Shown one piece after another: positions 16,664 to 25,611 of a DNA stretch of 64,000 nt. Below the pieces are notes generated by a model, which saw only the letters and a list, made by a program, of their open reading frames with translations, had not been told where the DNA came from and searched no databases. The DNA comes from CAVUWL01 sp963700105 (lineage in GTDB: Bacteria; Actinomycetota; Thermoleophilia; Solirubrobacterales; 70-9): NCBI GenBank assembly GCA_963700105.1, contig CAVOWL010000004.1:1054001-1118000 (forward strand), in the 5' to 3' direction. Made by a program: the position numbers and the translations under genes. Within the stretch, counting starts at the first letter, position 1, and every line of letters starts with the position of its first letter.

Positions 16664-17778
16664 TGCCGCACCGGCTCGGCTTGAAGTTGCTCTATTCCGC
16701 TCGCCCGCTGTCCACCTGCCGCGAGCATCAGCCTGAAGTCGTGGGGGCTGGAGGCATACTCCAGAGCCACCTCCTCAGAAATCCGGCCCTCCATCACGTA
16801 TCCGAGTAGCGACTGGTCGAAAGTTCGCATCCCGTAGTACTCACCCTCGGCGATAACCTCGGTGATCTTGCCGGTTTCCTCTGGGTTGAGGATCAGGTCC
16901 TGGACGCGACCGGTGACAACCATTACCTCGGCGGCGGCGACCCGGCCGGCTCCCGTCACATCGGGAACCAGCCGCTGGGCGATGGCTCCCTTCAATGTTG
17001 ATGAGAGCATCACCCGCGCCTGCTGCTGGAGGTGCTGGGGAAAGAAATCGATGATCCGGTTGATCGTCTCGGTCGCATCGAGGGTGTGCACGGTGGAGAG
17101 GACGAGGTGGCCGGTCTCGGCAGCCGAAAGAGCTGTGCGGACCGTCTCCTCGTCACGCATCTCCCCGATCAGGATCACGTCGGGGTCCTGACGGAGGACA
17201 CGCCGCATGGCCCGGCCGAAGCTCTTCGTGTCGGCGCCAACCTCCCGCTGGTTGACGATCGAGAGTTTGTCGGAGTGCAGGTACTCGATCGGATCCTCAA
17301 GCGTCACGATGTGACGCGCCCGAGTCTGGTTGATGTGATCGATCATCGCCGCCAGAGTCGTCGACTTACCCGAACCGGTCGTACCGGTGACGAGAATGAT
17401 CCCGCGTGCCTCCTCGGCCATCGACCGAACCACATCTGGCAAACCAAGCTGATCTATCGAGCGGATCTCGAAGGGAATGGCGCGACAAGCGATCGAGATC
17501 GACCCACGCTGTTTGAAGGTGTTAACGCGAAAGCGTGCGACGCCGGGGAGCGCGTAGGAGAAATCGGCCTCGCAGTCCTCCTCAAACTCGGTCAGCGAGC
17601 GGACCTCGGCAATATCGTGAAACGCCTTCTCAGTGTCTTCAGCGCTGAGCGGCTCGTGGCCCTCAAGGTAGGAGAGCTGGCCGTGGACGCGGAGAATCGG
17701 TGGTGAGGAGACCTTGATATGGAGGTCGGACCCCTGCCTCTCCACGAGCGTGCTCAGAGCTGAGTCGATGTCAAACAT
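16660..17778 (-). CDS. PilT/PilU-type retraction ATPase, second copy
   Basis: 372 residues, first gene of the minus-strand pil operon. Begins MFDIDSALSTLVERQGSDLHIK, the PilT N-domain start. Walker A is GTTGSGKST, Walker B DPDVILIGEMRDEETV, His box GHLVLSTVHTLDAT. It differs clearly from the PilT at 13.0-14.2 kb, so the two are old paralogues; one may act as PilU (a PilT-dependent accessory retraction motor). Which is which cannot be decided from sequence. Confidence 0.9.
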   Translation of the reverse strand: MFDIDSALSTLVERQGSDLHIKVSSPPILRVHGQLSYLEGHEPLSAEDTEKAFHDIAEVRSLTEFEEDCEADFSYALPGVARFRVNTFKQRGSISIACRAIPFEIRSIDQLGLPDVVRSMAEEARGIILVTGTTGSGKSTTLAAMIDHINQTRARHIVTLEDPIEYLHSDKLSIVNQREVGADTKSFGRAMRRVLRQDPDVILIGEMRDEETVRTALSAAETGHLVLSTVHTLDATETINRIIDFFPQHLQQQARVMLSSTLKGAIAQRLVPDVTGAGRVAAAEVMVVTGRVQDLILNPEETGKITEVIAEGEYYGMRTFDQSLLGYVMEGRISEEVALEYASSPHDFRLMLAAGGQRASGIEQLQAEPVRQ

Positions 17779-18305
17779 CCCGACCTATATCGGCCGCGGA
17801 ATCCGAACCCTTAACGCTTGGACGCGATCTGGCTACATCGCCCACGAACAGCCGCACCGAGTGGCCTGGCTCATTCCGCTTCAACCATTGAAATCTGCCT
17901 TGAAATTGCCGTTTGGCGCGGCCGACGCAGACAATCGCTATTACACCATCGGCGCCGCATGTGGTCCAAACCTCGCCGACCGCCGGGCCGGGGGACCTTG
18001 GTAAGGCGCACCCGATTCTCTTCATCATGCATCGGCTATCGCGCGGACTGCCTCCTAAAAGAGCCAGCGGCGTGCCGAGCTGCTGATCCCAAGATGGGAG
18101 CGCCGCGCACGCAGGTCGGCTCGCCTGCCTTTGACCTCGATGCCCTTGCTACAGCGGCACGCTAGGAAAATCGACAGCCCAAAAGAGCGCCTCCAAGTGC
18201 GGCGAGACGGACGCTTGCGAGTTGGGGCCACAGGCGCCTTGCCGCGGGTGATCGGGAGAGTCGCCTGCGCGAGACGAAACCGCCCACCAATTCAGAAGTG
18301 CGACC
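17779..18305. other. Intergenic region upstream of the pil operon and downstream of rpoD
   Basis: 527 bp between the start of the second pilT (minus) and the end of rpoD (minus). No convincing gene or known RNA was recognised. It must contain the promoter of the pilT2-trx-pilB-pilT-pilC operon. Confidence 0.5.
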
Positions 18306-19427
18306 TCAGGCAACCTCGCGCAGTTTCTGAGCCTCACCCAGGGACTGCAGCTTTTTGAGGCTTTGGTTCTCGATCTGGCGGATACGCTCCCGCGTCACAT
18401 TGAAGGTGCGACCCACCTCGTCAAGGGTGCGCGGATGCTCTCCACCGAGCCCATAGCGCAGCTCCAGCACGCGGCGCTCTCGGTATGAGAGATTCTCCAG
18501 AGCTTCCTTGAGGGCCTCTTTGGTCAGCAGATCGGCCGCCCTATCAAACGGCGACTCGGCCTTCTCATCGGCGATGAACTGGCCGAACTCGGACTCCTCC
18601 TCATCACCAACCGGCTTCTCCAGCGAGACGGGAGCCTGAGCGGAACGCTTGATTGAATCGACCTCCTCAGGGTCAATTCCGGTCACCTCTGCGATCTCCT
18701 CGGGCGTCGGCTCGCGGCCGAGCTCGGTCACGAGCTTGCGCTCGGCGCGACCGATCTTGTTCAGCTTCTCGACAACGTGGACTGGGATGCGGATTGTCCG
18801 TGCCTTATCAGCCAGCGCGCGAGCAATTGCCTGGCGGATCCACCAGGTCGCGTATGTGGAGAACTTGAATCCCTTGCGGTAGTCGAACTTCTCCGCGGCG
18901 CGGACCAGGCCGAGGGTTCCCTCCTGGATCAGATCGAGGAAGGGCAACCCCTGATTTCGGTAGTTCTTCGCAATCGAGACGACCAGGCGCAGGTTGGACT
19001 CGACCATTTTTTGCTTTGCGTCGAGGTCTCCGCGCTCGATCCGCTTCGCTAGTTCGACCTCCTCTTGGGCGGTGAGCAGCCGCACCTTGCCGATGTCCTT
19101 GAGGAAGAGCTGCAAGGAGTCGGTGGTCATATCCGGTTTTAGGTCGAGCGTCTGTTTTTGGCGCCGGCGACCTTTTTTGCCGGTTTCGACGGGCATCGCG
19201 TCGGCTGCCGCTTTTTGGGCAGGGTCCATGTCCTCGACCAGCTCGATTCCCGACTTCTCGAGGTGCCCATATAGGTCCTCAACGTCGGACTCGTCCAGGT
19301 CGACCTCGGAGACCGCCGAGGCCACGTCACCGAAGGTGAGCACCCCGAGCTGCTGTCCACGTGTGATGAGGCCTTTGACCTCCTCCATCTCTTGAAGCTC
19401 TGCTACCAGCATCCTGTCTCTACTCAT
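18306..19427 (-). CDS. rpoD: Principal RNA polymerase sigma-70 factor
   Basis: 373 residues. Region 1.1 is short, followed by region 1.2 (DSLQLFLKDIGKVRLLTAQEE), region 2 (DLIQEGTLGLVRAAEKFDY, FSTYATWWIRQAI), region 3 (REPTPEEIAEVTG) and region 4.2 helix-turn-helix (RTLDEVGRTFNVTRERIRQIE). Such complete region 2-4 signatures mark the housekeeping sigma. ATG at 19427 is used; an internal ATG five codons on is possible. The leader contains a terminator-like hairpin with a U-run (19497-19523) and another stem (19469-19488). It is transcribed divergently from the YihY gene. Confidence 0.93.
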   Translation of the reverse strand: MSRDRMLVAELQEMEEVKGLITRGQQLGVLTFGDVASAVSEVDLDESDVEDLYGHLEKSGIELVEDMDPAQKAAADAMPVETGKKGRRRQKQTLDLKPDMTTDSLQLFLKDIGKVRLLTAQEEVELAKRIERGDLDAKQKMVESNLRLVVSIAKNYRNQGLPFLDLIQEGTLGLVRAAEKFDYRKGFKFSTYATWWIRQAIARALADKARTIRIPVHVVEKLNKIGRAERKLVTELGREPTPEEIAEVTGIDPEEVDSIKRSAQAPVSLEKPVGDEEESEFGQFIADEKAESPFDRAADLLTKEALKEALENLSYRERRVLELRYGLGGEHPRTLDEVGRTFNVTRERIRQIENQSLKKLQSLGEAQKLREVA

Positions 19428-19468
19428 TCCCTTGCTATAGGTGGTTTAGTCCTGCATCTGAAATGCAC

Positions 19469-19488
19469 CCGCGAGTCAAAAGTCGCGG
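19469..19488 (-). promoter_or_regulatory. Second stem-loop in rpoD leader
   Basis: CCGCGA (19469-19474) pairs with TCGCGG (19483-19488), with an 8-base loop. It lies between the terminator-like hairpin and the rpoD start, about 40 bp from the ATG. Confidence 0.35.
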
Positions 19489-19496
19489 ACGCCGAC

Positions 19497-19523
19497 AAAA
19501 AGCGGACCGGAGACCTGGTCCGC
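19497..19523 (-). terminator. Rho-independent-type terminator in rpoD leader
   Basis: On the minus strand GCGGACC and GGTCCGC form a 7-bp stem with an 8-base loop, followed at once by TTTTT (positions 19501 to 19497). Polarity is toward rpoD, whose start codon is 70 bp further on. No minus-strand gene lies just upstream for it to terminate. Confidence 0.6.
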
Positions 19524-19606
19524 GAAGCTAAGCCTGCTGCGATGTGCCCTTGGCGGGCGTTTGGGATCTTCTCAAACGTCTGTTCGCATGGTAGTCGCTT
19601 CAGTTT

Positions 19607-20515
19607 ATGAAGTCAATGCCCAAGCAAAGGTCCAATTCCTATCCATGGCTCCGCGCTTTCTGGCAGCGCGCTTACCACGAGAATGTCACCGGGCTCTCGG
19701 CAATGGTCGCCTACAACCTGATGCTCGCGGTTTTCCCCTTTGCGCTCCTACTGCTCTTCGTCTTCGGGCAGGTGCTGCAGATCGGCGGCGTCCAAAGCGG
19801 CGTACTAAACGATCTGCGACGCCTTTTCCCTAGCGTCGATCCGGGCACCCTCACGGACGTCTTAAAGCGCATCGAGGACAACTCGACCACGATCGGCATT
19901 GCCGCCTTTTTCGGCTCACTTTGGATCGGCGCTTCGTTTTGGGGGGCGATGGACACCGCCTTCTGCCGGATCTATCACGTCGAATGCCGCGGCTGGGTCG
20001 AGCAAAAGCGCTTCTCCTTCGCGATGCTGGTGGTCGTCGTGCTCTTCATCGCGGCCAGCATCTTCTTGCCTGCAATGGAGGGGGTCTTGATTTCGGGGAC
20101 CAACCGTCTTCCTTTTGGACTCGCTCAGATCAGGGCGATCGGCACTGTTTCGCTGATCGGGGCAGCACTGCTGATTACCTTCTTGATCTGCGCAACGATC
20201 TTCTGGGCGGTGCCGAAAGGCCATATGCCGTGGCGGGCGGTCTGGCCGGGAGCGCTGTTTGTCACCTTGACTGCTGGGCTTGCTAACTGGCTCTTTCCGA
20301 TCTATCTCAACAACGTATCTTCCCTTTCCCGCTTGGGATCAACCTTGGGCTTTGCACTAATCGCCCTGCTTTGGTTCTACGTGCTGAGTCTCGCGATCAT
20401 GGCTGGAGCGGTGATTAACTCATTGCGCTATGAGCTCCTGGCGACCGGTGAGATGCCCTATCTCAAGCCAAAAACTGGCAATTGCGCCGATTGCGGCGAG
20501 GACATAGCCCAGTAG
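19607..20515 (+). CDS. YihY/BrkB-family integral membrane protein
   Basis: 302 residues with six predicted membrane helices. The family start is visible: AYHENVTGLSAMVAYNLMLAVFP, then the WIGASFWGAMDTAFCRIYHVE segment and the C-terminal LGFALIALLWFYVLSLAIMAGAVINS. The family was once called ribonuclease BN, which is not supported; the actual role (possibly envelope or transport) is not established. The C-terminal tail has a CADCGED motif. Divergent from rpoD with a 179-bp shared regulatory region. Confidence 0.85.
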   Translation: MKSMPKQRSNSYPWLRAFWQRAYHENVTGLSAMVAYNLMLAVFPFALLLLFVFGQVLQIGGVQSGVLNDLRRLFPSVDPGTLTDVLKRIEDNSTTIGIAAFFGSLWIGASFWGAMDTAFCRIYHVECRGWVEQKRFSFAMLVVVVLFIAASIFLPAMEGVLISGTNRLPFGLAQIRAIGTVSLIGAALLITFLICATIFWAVPKGHMPWRAVWPGALFVTLTAGLANWLFPIYLNNVSSLSRLGSTLGFALIALLWFYVLSLAIMAGAVINSLRYELLATGEMPYLKPKTGNCADCGEDIAQ

Positions 20516-20897
20516 GAAAGCCAGCGAGCCTTCCGTGCCGTCGGCGGCGATCCAAAATCTTTTGGAGGGTCGCGCACCAGAAGCTGAGGTCAACCGTTTT
20601 GGAGCGCCAGCGGAAAGGGAGACTCCCCATTCGCGACGTCCTAGAATCACCCCCAGACCAACTGACCCCGCCTCATCAAGGTGTCGCGCTGTTCTGAGCT
20701 TTTTGACCGGCCCTACGACCTGATCTTTGTATCGGTTCCCCCAAAAAACGCCGACCGCCCACTCACTCGGTCGTCGGCATTATCTGGCCCTTGGAGCTCT
20801 AGGGATCGGCCGAACCAGCCCGCAGCCGAGCCCCAGGAGCCTCTGATTATGTGCTTCGCCCTCGGCCCTGACTAACTCGGTACTCAGGGTATGTCGA
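20516..20897. other. Intergenic region before the c-di-GMP module
   Basis: 382 bp with no convincing gene. No GEMM c-di-GMP riboswitch signature was recognised. The last 20 bases hold an AGGG that could serve as ribosome binding site for the TTG start at 20898. Confidence 0.45.
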
Positions 20898-21905
20898 TTG
20901 GCGTCCGATATGGACCCCATGGAGACCATCGAGACCAAGACTCTGATCCGCATCGGTCAGCCTCGATTTCGAAATTTCTCAGACGCAGTGGAGCCTATCC
21001 TCAGCGCCATTGCCGAGGTCATTCCGGGCCTGATCGTCTTGGGCCGACTCGAGCCAGACGAGAAAGGTTGTCGAGTAATCGAGGTCCGGGGTACGGGCAT
21101 AGACGGCCTGGAGAAGGGCCTGTTCCTCCCGCTGGATACCAGCGCAGGCAGCGCTGAACCCCAGTTGAGCAGCCAGAGGCCATTGCCGGCGCTCCGGCTT
21201 GACCGGGAGTGCCTCGAGTCGATCGGTGCACGCGGAACCATGGAAATACCGCTCGAGGTCAGCGACGGCAGAATCGTGGGCATCCTTTCCGCCCTGGACT
21301 CGCGTGCTGATGCCTACGGCAGCGCTCACCAGGCAATGCTGACAATCGCCGCGCGACTACTGGGCCACGAATGGGAAAGTGTCGAGCACCGAGCTGAGCT
21401 GAGGCGGCTTCGGAAAAGTTGCGCGTCGGGCACAAAGGTTGACCCAGACACTGGCCTTCCCAATCGCGACAGCTTCCTCGATTTGCTCAACCACGAGTGG
21501 AGATTGACAAACCGGGGGACCGTCGAATCGGTTTTGGTTGCCTTCCGGGTAGGGGAGGATCCCGACAATGCCCAAACCGGCGACACGAGGAGCAAGTTAG
21601 CGACGAAGATCGCTGCCGAAGTCCTGGAAGCCAATGCCAGGACGACAGATCGCCTCGGTCGGGTTGGTGAGGCAACCATCGCGGCGATTCTGGTCGGCTG
21701 TCGGGCGGAGCATGCATCTGTTTTCGTCGAGCGCGCCCAAGCGGCGTTGCGGCGCGTGACGGAAGGGGCTGGCCCCCGGATCGACCTGGCCGTGGGCGTT
21801 CAGATGCTCTCTGGAACTCCGTCTCCTGACGAGGCTTTCATGCTGGCAGAAGCGGCCGCCCGAGCTTCGGGGCGGGATCATCAGGCCGAACTCGCTCAAC
21901 CGTGA
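20898..21905 (+). CDS. GAF + degenerate GGDEF protein with retained I-site
   Basis: 335 residues from a TTG at 20898 (AGGG 8 bp upstream); ATGs at 20910 and 20919 are alternatives. Residues about 15-160 look GAF-like. Residues about 176-330 form a GGDEF fold that begins with the family hallmark DPDTGLPNRDSFLDLL. The signature motif is replaced: where active cyclases have GGDEF this protein has GEATI (about 257-261), so it should not make c-di-GMP. The RxxD inhibitory site is kept exactly five residues before it (RTTDRLGRVGEATI). In proteins such as PelD this combination binds c-di-GMP, so a receptor role is inferred. The stop overlaps the next start as GTGA. Confidence 0.75.
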   Translation: MASDMDPMETIETKTLIRIGQPRFRNFSDAVEPILSAIAEVIPGLIVLGRLEPDEKGCRVIEVRGTGIDGLEKGLFLPLDTSAGSAEPQLSSQRPLPALRLDRECLESIGARGTMEIPLEVSDGRIVGILSALDSRADAYGSAHQAMLTIAARLLGHEWESVEHRAELRRLRKSCASGTKVDPDTGLPNRDSFLDLLNHEWRLTNRGTVESVLVAFRVGEDPDNAQTGDTRSKLATKIAAEVLEANARTTDRLGRVGEATIAAILVGCRAEHASVFVERAQAALRRVTEGAGPRIDLAVGVQMLSGTPSPDEAFMLAEAAARASGRDHQAELAQP

Positions 21906-24769
21906 GTGCGCGGATGAGCGATACCGCGGCCACCGATCCAAGCGCTAGCGTCGCTGAGCACCCGCCGAGGGAAAAGGGCATCACCGCCCCATCCCTTCCA
22001 GACCGTAAGGGCGCATTTCTGACTGATGTCATCGTCGAGCTTGGGTTCGCCGATCACGACTCTGTTCAGGAGGCAGTTGATGCGACCCGCCAGTCCGCAA
22101 TGACACCCGAGCGCCACTTACTCGACAGCGGAGCGATCGATGAGTGGCAGCTATCACTCGCAGTCGCCGAGCGCAATTCCCTCGACCACGTCGATTTGGA
22201 CCAATTCGAAATTGATCCAGAGGTGGCCAGACTGATTGGGCGATCTACCGCGGCTCGATACACCGCCGTTCCGATTTCCATGGCGTCAGACGGAGCACTT
22301 CTTGTCGCGGTCGAGGACCCCTTCGACATGCTCGGAATCAATGACATTGAGGTGATGACAAGGAACGAGGTGCGTCCAGTAATCGCAACCGGAACCCAGA
22401 TCCATAGCCTGATCGAGAGCCTGCCCGAGGAGACGCCGGCACCAGCGCCTGAGCCGACAGACCTATCAACTTCACTGCCCACTTCGGTGCCCCAGGAACT
22501 GGCGGCCGCAGAGCCGGAGTTCGCTAGAGAGCTAACGCCGGGGCCGATTTCTGATCCCGGACTCGCCGGACCGACAGTGCCGGTTGATTTCCAAACGGCT
22601 ATCTCGTCCGCCCATGACTCAGCCATTCCGATGTCTGAGCCAATCCCGCACCGGGGAAACGACGAGCTAGGGAACTCCGATGCGCTGAACCCTGAGTTCG
22701 TGGGTCTCTCGGAGATGCTTCCGGCGCTGCAAGAGAGATTGCGCAATGCAATTGCTCTCGCCACAACGATTGAGCGTCGAATCGACGAGCTGCACTCTGG
22801 CGAAACCTCCGCCGAGCTAGAGACCGAGCGCGAGAAGGCGGTGGCACGCGAGGATGCGCTGCGTGAGGCCGTAGCCCGCGCCGAGGAGGCCCAGGCCACC
22901 CTTGCTGAGCAGCGCGCCGAGTATGAGGCCGAGCGCGAGAAAGCTGGAGACGTTGAGGGAATCCTAGGTGAGGCCGAGGCCGCATTGGCGGAGCAACGCG
23001 CCGAGTATGAGGCCGAGCGCGAGAAGTCGGTGGCGCGTGAGGATGCGCTGCGCGACGCCGAGGCCCGCGCCGAGCAGGCCGAGGCCGCATTGGCGGAGCA
23101 ACGCGCCGAGCATGAGGCGGAGCGCGAGAAAGCTGGAGACGTTGAGGGAATCCTAGGTGAGGCCGAGGCCCGCGCCGAGCAGGCCGAGGCCGCATTGGCG
23201 GAGCAACGCGCCGAGTATGAGGCCGAGCGCAAGAAAGCTGGAGACGTTGAGGGAATCCTAGGTGAGGCCGAGGCCCGCGCCGAGCAGGCCGAGGCCGCAT
23301 TGGCGGAGCAACGCGCCGAGTATGAGGCCGAGCGCGAGAAGTCGGTGGCGCGTGAGGATGCGCTGCGCGACGCCGAGGCCCGCGCCGAGCAGGCCGAGGC
23401 CGCATTGGCGGAGCAACGCGCCGAGCATGAGGCCGAGCGCGAGAAGTCGGTGGCGCGTGAGGATGCGCTGCGTGACGCCGAGGCCCGCGCCGAGCAGGCC
23501 GAGGCCGCATTGGCGGAGCAGCGCTCTGAGTTCGAAGCCGCGCGCGAGAAGGCCGGAGAGGGCGAGGGAATACTGCACGAGGCTGAAGATCGCGCCGAGC
23601 AGGCCGAGGCCACCCTCGCCAAGCAGCGCGCCGAGCTAGAGGCCGAGCGCGAGAAGGCGATCAGGCGCAAGGAAGAGAGGCGCGACGCCGAGGCTCGCGC
23701 CGAGCAGGCCGAGGCCGCATTGGCGCAGCAACGCGCCGAATATGAGGCGGAGCGCGAGAAGGCGGTGGCACGCGAGGATGCGCTGCGTGAGGCCGTAGCC
23801 CGCGCCGAGCAGGCCCAGGCCACCCTTGCTGAGCAGCGCGCCGAGCTAGAGGCCGAGCGCGAGAAGGCGATCAGGCGCAAGGAAGAGAGGCGCGACGCCG
23901 AGGCTCGCGCCGAGCAGGCCGAGGCCGCATTGGCGGAGCAACGCGCCGAATATGAGGCGGAGCGCGAGAAGGCGGTGGCACGCGAGGATGCGCTGCGTGA
24001 GGCTGAAGGTCGCGCCGAGCAGGCCGAGGCCACTCTTGTTGAGCAGCGCGCCGAGCTAGAGGCCGAGCGCGAGAAGGCGATCAGGCGCAAGGAAGAGAGG
24101 CGCGACGCCGAGGCTCGCGCCGAGCAGGCCGAGGCCGCATTGGCGGAGCAACGCGCCGAGTATGAGGCGGAGCGCAAGAAAGCTGGAGACGTTGAGGAAA
24201 TCCTAGGTGAGGCCGAGGCCCGCGCCGAGCAGGCCGAGGCCGCATTGGCGGAGCAACGCGCCGAGCATGAGGCCGAGCGCGAGAAGTCGGTGGCGCGCGA
24301 GGATGCGCTGCGTGAGGCTGAGGCTCGCGCCGAGCAGGCCGAGGCCACTCTTGCTGAGCAGCGCGCCGAGCATGAGGCCGAGCGCAAGCGAGTGAGCGAG
24401 GGGCAGGGCAAGCTCCGCGAGGCTGCGGCCCGCGCCAAGCAGGCCGAAGCCGCGCTTGCCGAGCAGCGCGCGCGATACGAAGCTGAACGCCAGAAGGCAG
24501 CAAAGCGCAAGGCTGAGCGGCGTGAGGCCGAGGCTCGCGCCGAACAGGCCGAGGCCGCGCTTGCCGAGCAGCGCGCCGAGCTCAAAGCGGAGCGCCGCAA
24601 GGCGGCAAGGCGCAAGGAAGACAGAGAGAGTGAGCTCTCTGCAGCGCAGGATCAGATCGCATCCCTTGATGAGCGACTCAAGGCTTCAAATGAGATTGCA
24701 AACTTGGCAGTCGAGAAGCTGGGCGAGCTGCAAGACGCTCTCAAAGACGTGATCACCGGCAACTCCTAG
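21902..24769 (+). CDS. MshEN-like domain fused to 17x35-residue coiled-coil repeats
   Basis: 955 residues from the GTG at 21902 (GTGA overlap with the upstream gene); ATG at 21914 is an alternative. Residues about 37-185 are paralogous to the N-domain of PilB in this window (TDVIVELGFADHDSVQEAV; LLDSGAIDEWQLSLAVAERNSLDHVDL), but no ATPase follows. A Pro-rich, acidic linker (185-275) leads to a 600-residue array of a 35-residue repeat built on AEARAEQAEAALAEQRAEYE. Thirty-five residues are five heptads, so a continuous long coiled-coil rod (or single alpha-helix, given the E/R/K density) is expected. A distinct 50-residue helical end follows. No membrane segment or signal peptide. Inferred role: cytoplasmic scaffold linked to pilus or c-di-GMP control. 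Confidence 0.8.
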   Translation: MSARMSDTAATDPSASVAEHPPREKGITAPSLPDRKGAFLTDVIVELGFADHDSVQEAVDATRQSAMTPERHLLDSGAIDEWQLSLAVAERNSLDHVDLDQFEIDPEVARLIGRSTAARYTAVPISMASDGALLVAVEDPFDMLGINDIEVMTRNEVRPVIATGTQIHSLIESLPEETPAPAPEPTDLSTSLPTSVPQELAAAEPEFARELTPGPISDPGLAGPTVPVDFQTAISSAHDSAIPMSEPIPHRGNDELGNSDALNPEFVGLSEMLPALQERLRNAIALATTIERRIDELHSGETSAELETEREKAVAREDALREAVARAEEAQATLAEQRAEYEAEREKAGDVEGILGEAEAALAEQRAEYEAEREKSVAREDALRDAEARAEQAEAALAEQRAEHEAEREKAGDVEGILGEAEARAEQAEAALAEQRAEYEAERKKAGDVEGILGEAEARAEQAEAALAEQRAEYEAEREKSVAREDALRDAEARAEQAEAALAEQRAEHEAEREKSVAREDALRDAEARAEQAEAALAEQRSEFEAAREKAGEGEGILHEAEDRAEQAEATLAKQRAELEAEREKAIRRKEERRDAEARAEQAEAALAQQRAEYEAEREKAVAREDALREAVARAEQAQATLAEQRAELEAEREKAIRRKEERRDAEARAEQAEAALAEQRAEYEAEREKAVAREDALREAEGRAEQAEATLVEQRAELEAEREKAIRRKEERRDAEARAEQAEAALAEQRAEYEAERKKAGDVEEILGEAEARAEQAEAALAEQRAEHEAEREKSVAREDALREAEARAEQAEATLAEQRAEHEAERKRVSEGQGKLREAAARAKQAEAALAEQRARYEAERQKAAKRKAERREAEARAEQAEAALAEQRAELKAERRKAARRKEDRESELSAAQDQIASLDERLKASNEIANLAVEKLGELQDALKDVITGNS
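22870..24620 (+). repeat. Intragenic 105-bp tandem repeats (17 units)
   Basis: Units of 105 bp encode the 35-residue coiled-coil repeat. I count 17 copies of the LAEQR-type core. Three end-types alternate: GDVEGILGE, VAREDALR(D/E) and IRRKEERRD, so copies spread by block duplication. The second copy lacks seven residues (RAEQAEA), exactly one heptad. Neighbouring copies are nearly identical in DNA, so copy number is likely to vary between strains and may be mis-assembled. Confidence 0.9.
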
Positions 24770-24920
24770 ATCTGGGAGGGCTGAACTCTGCACCCGCGAG
24801 CGTTCTGCTGGTCGAAGACACCAGAATTCGTCCCAGATCGCGCCCGAGCGTTCCCTGGCTCAGTCCTGCGTGATCGAAACCTGAACTGAATGCCTGGCGC
24901 CACCGCGAGCCAGGTTCAGC

Positions 24921-25484
24921 TCAGCGAATATCCGGGCCCGCCTGCGCGCGAACTGGCGTGCTCCTCAACGGATCATCTCCCCGCCAACCCAGCTTGGCGG
25001 CGACGGATCGCCCAAAGTCCTCCGCGCAACTTGCCCTCTCACCGACCTTGCGTGCCGAAACAGCCACCCCCTTGATCATGTTCTCCTCCTCATCGGGGTA
25101 CCGGAAGCTCCACGAGGTCATGAGCGCCTCGCCAGGCCAGCTTTCAGCGACGCGCAGGCAGTGATCGAGGCCCAGAATCGTGACCGACGTGGGGAACGGC
25201 CATTCTGCAGCCTTTCGTGAGACATGCAGGGGCGCGCTTCCCGGATCCGACACCCCCACAACGGTTTTGGACAAACCAGCCGGCGTAACCCAGCAGGTAA
25301 CGAGGCCGCGATCGAACGCCGCGTCGAGGGTTTCTTCAGGCTGCTCGTGGCTCTCGATTCGTTCGATCGCCGTGATCAACACCCACTCGAGATGAGCCGC
25401 GGTTAAATCAACTTCCTCGGTCACCCCTTCCGTCACAGACCGCACCAAAGTTCTGACTGTTGTCTGCGCATCTTCTTGCTTCAT
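24921..25484 (-). CDS. Protein of unknown function in the c-di-GMP module
   Basis: 187 residues from the ATG at 25484; a longer frame exists but its extra 32 residues look non-coding. It is soluble, slightly acidic, with no recognised domain. The segment EEVDLTAAHLEWVLITAIERIE suggests a helical start, and later WCVTP/ILGLDHCLRVAESWPGEAL strands suggest an alpha/beta fold. It lies between the coiled-coil gene (convergent) and the GGDEF-EAL gene (divergent, 128 bp apart). The function is unknown. Confidence 0.5.
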   Translation of the reverse strand: MKQEDAQTTVRTLVRSVTEGVTEEVDLTAAHLEWVLITAIERIESHEQPEETLDAAFDRGLVTCWVTPAGLSKTVVGVSDPGSAPLHVSRKAAEWPFPTSVTILGLDHCLRVAESWPGEALMTSWSFRYPDEEENMIKGVAVSARKVGERASCAEDFGRSVAAKLGWRGDDPLRSTPVRAQAGPDIR

Positions 25485-25611
25485 TCGGCCGTACCACCCT
25501 TGTGATGGGTGTCCACTGTGGACAATGCTTCGATCTCGATCCAGCGAACCCTGCCGTTGGGGGGATTGCCGCGGGGCCATGGATGGCCCCGCCTAGCGCC
25601 GGCCTACCGGG

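Noticed and set aside
20516..20910. Possible c-di-GMP riboswitch before the GAF-GGDEF gene
   Set aside because: No GEMM-type conserved bases were found; no claim can be made by eye.
22066..24615. Very long open frame on the minus strand across the coiled-coil gene
   Set aside because: It is the antisense shadow of the 105-bp repeats, with Ser/Arg/Ala-only composition and no start context.
22870..24620. Regular repeats as a possible CRISPR array
   Set aside because: The repeats are contiguous, in frame, 105 bp long and coding; no spacers.
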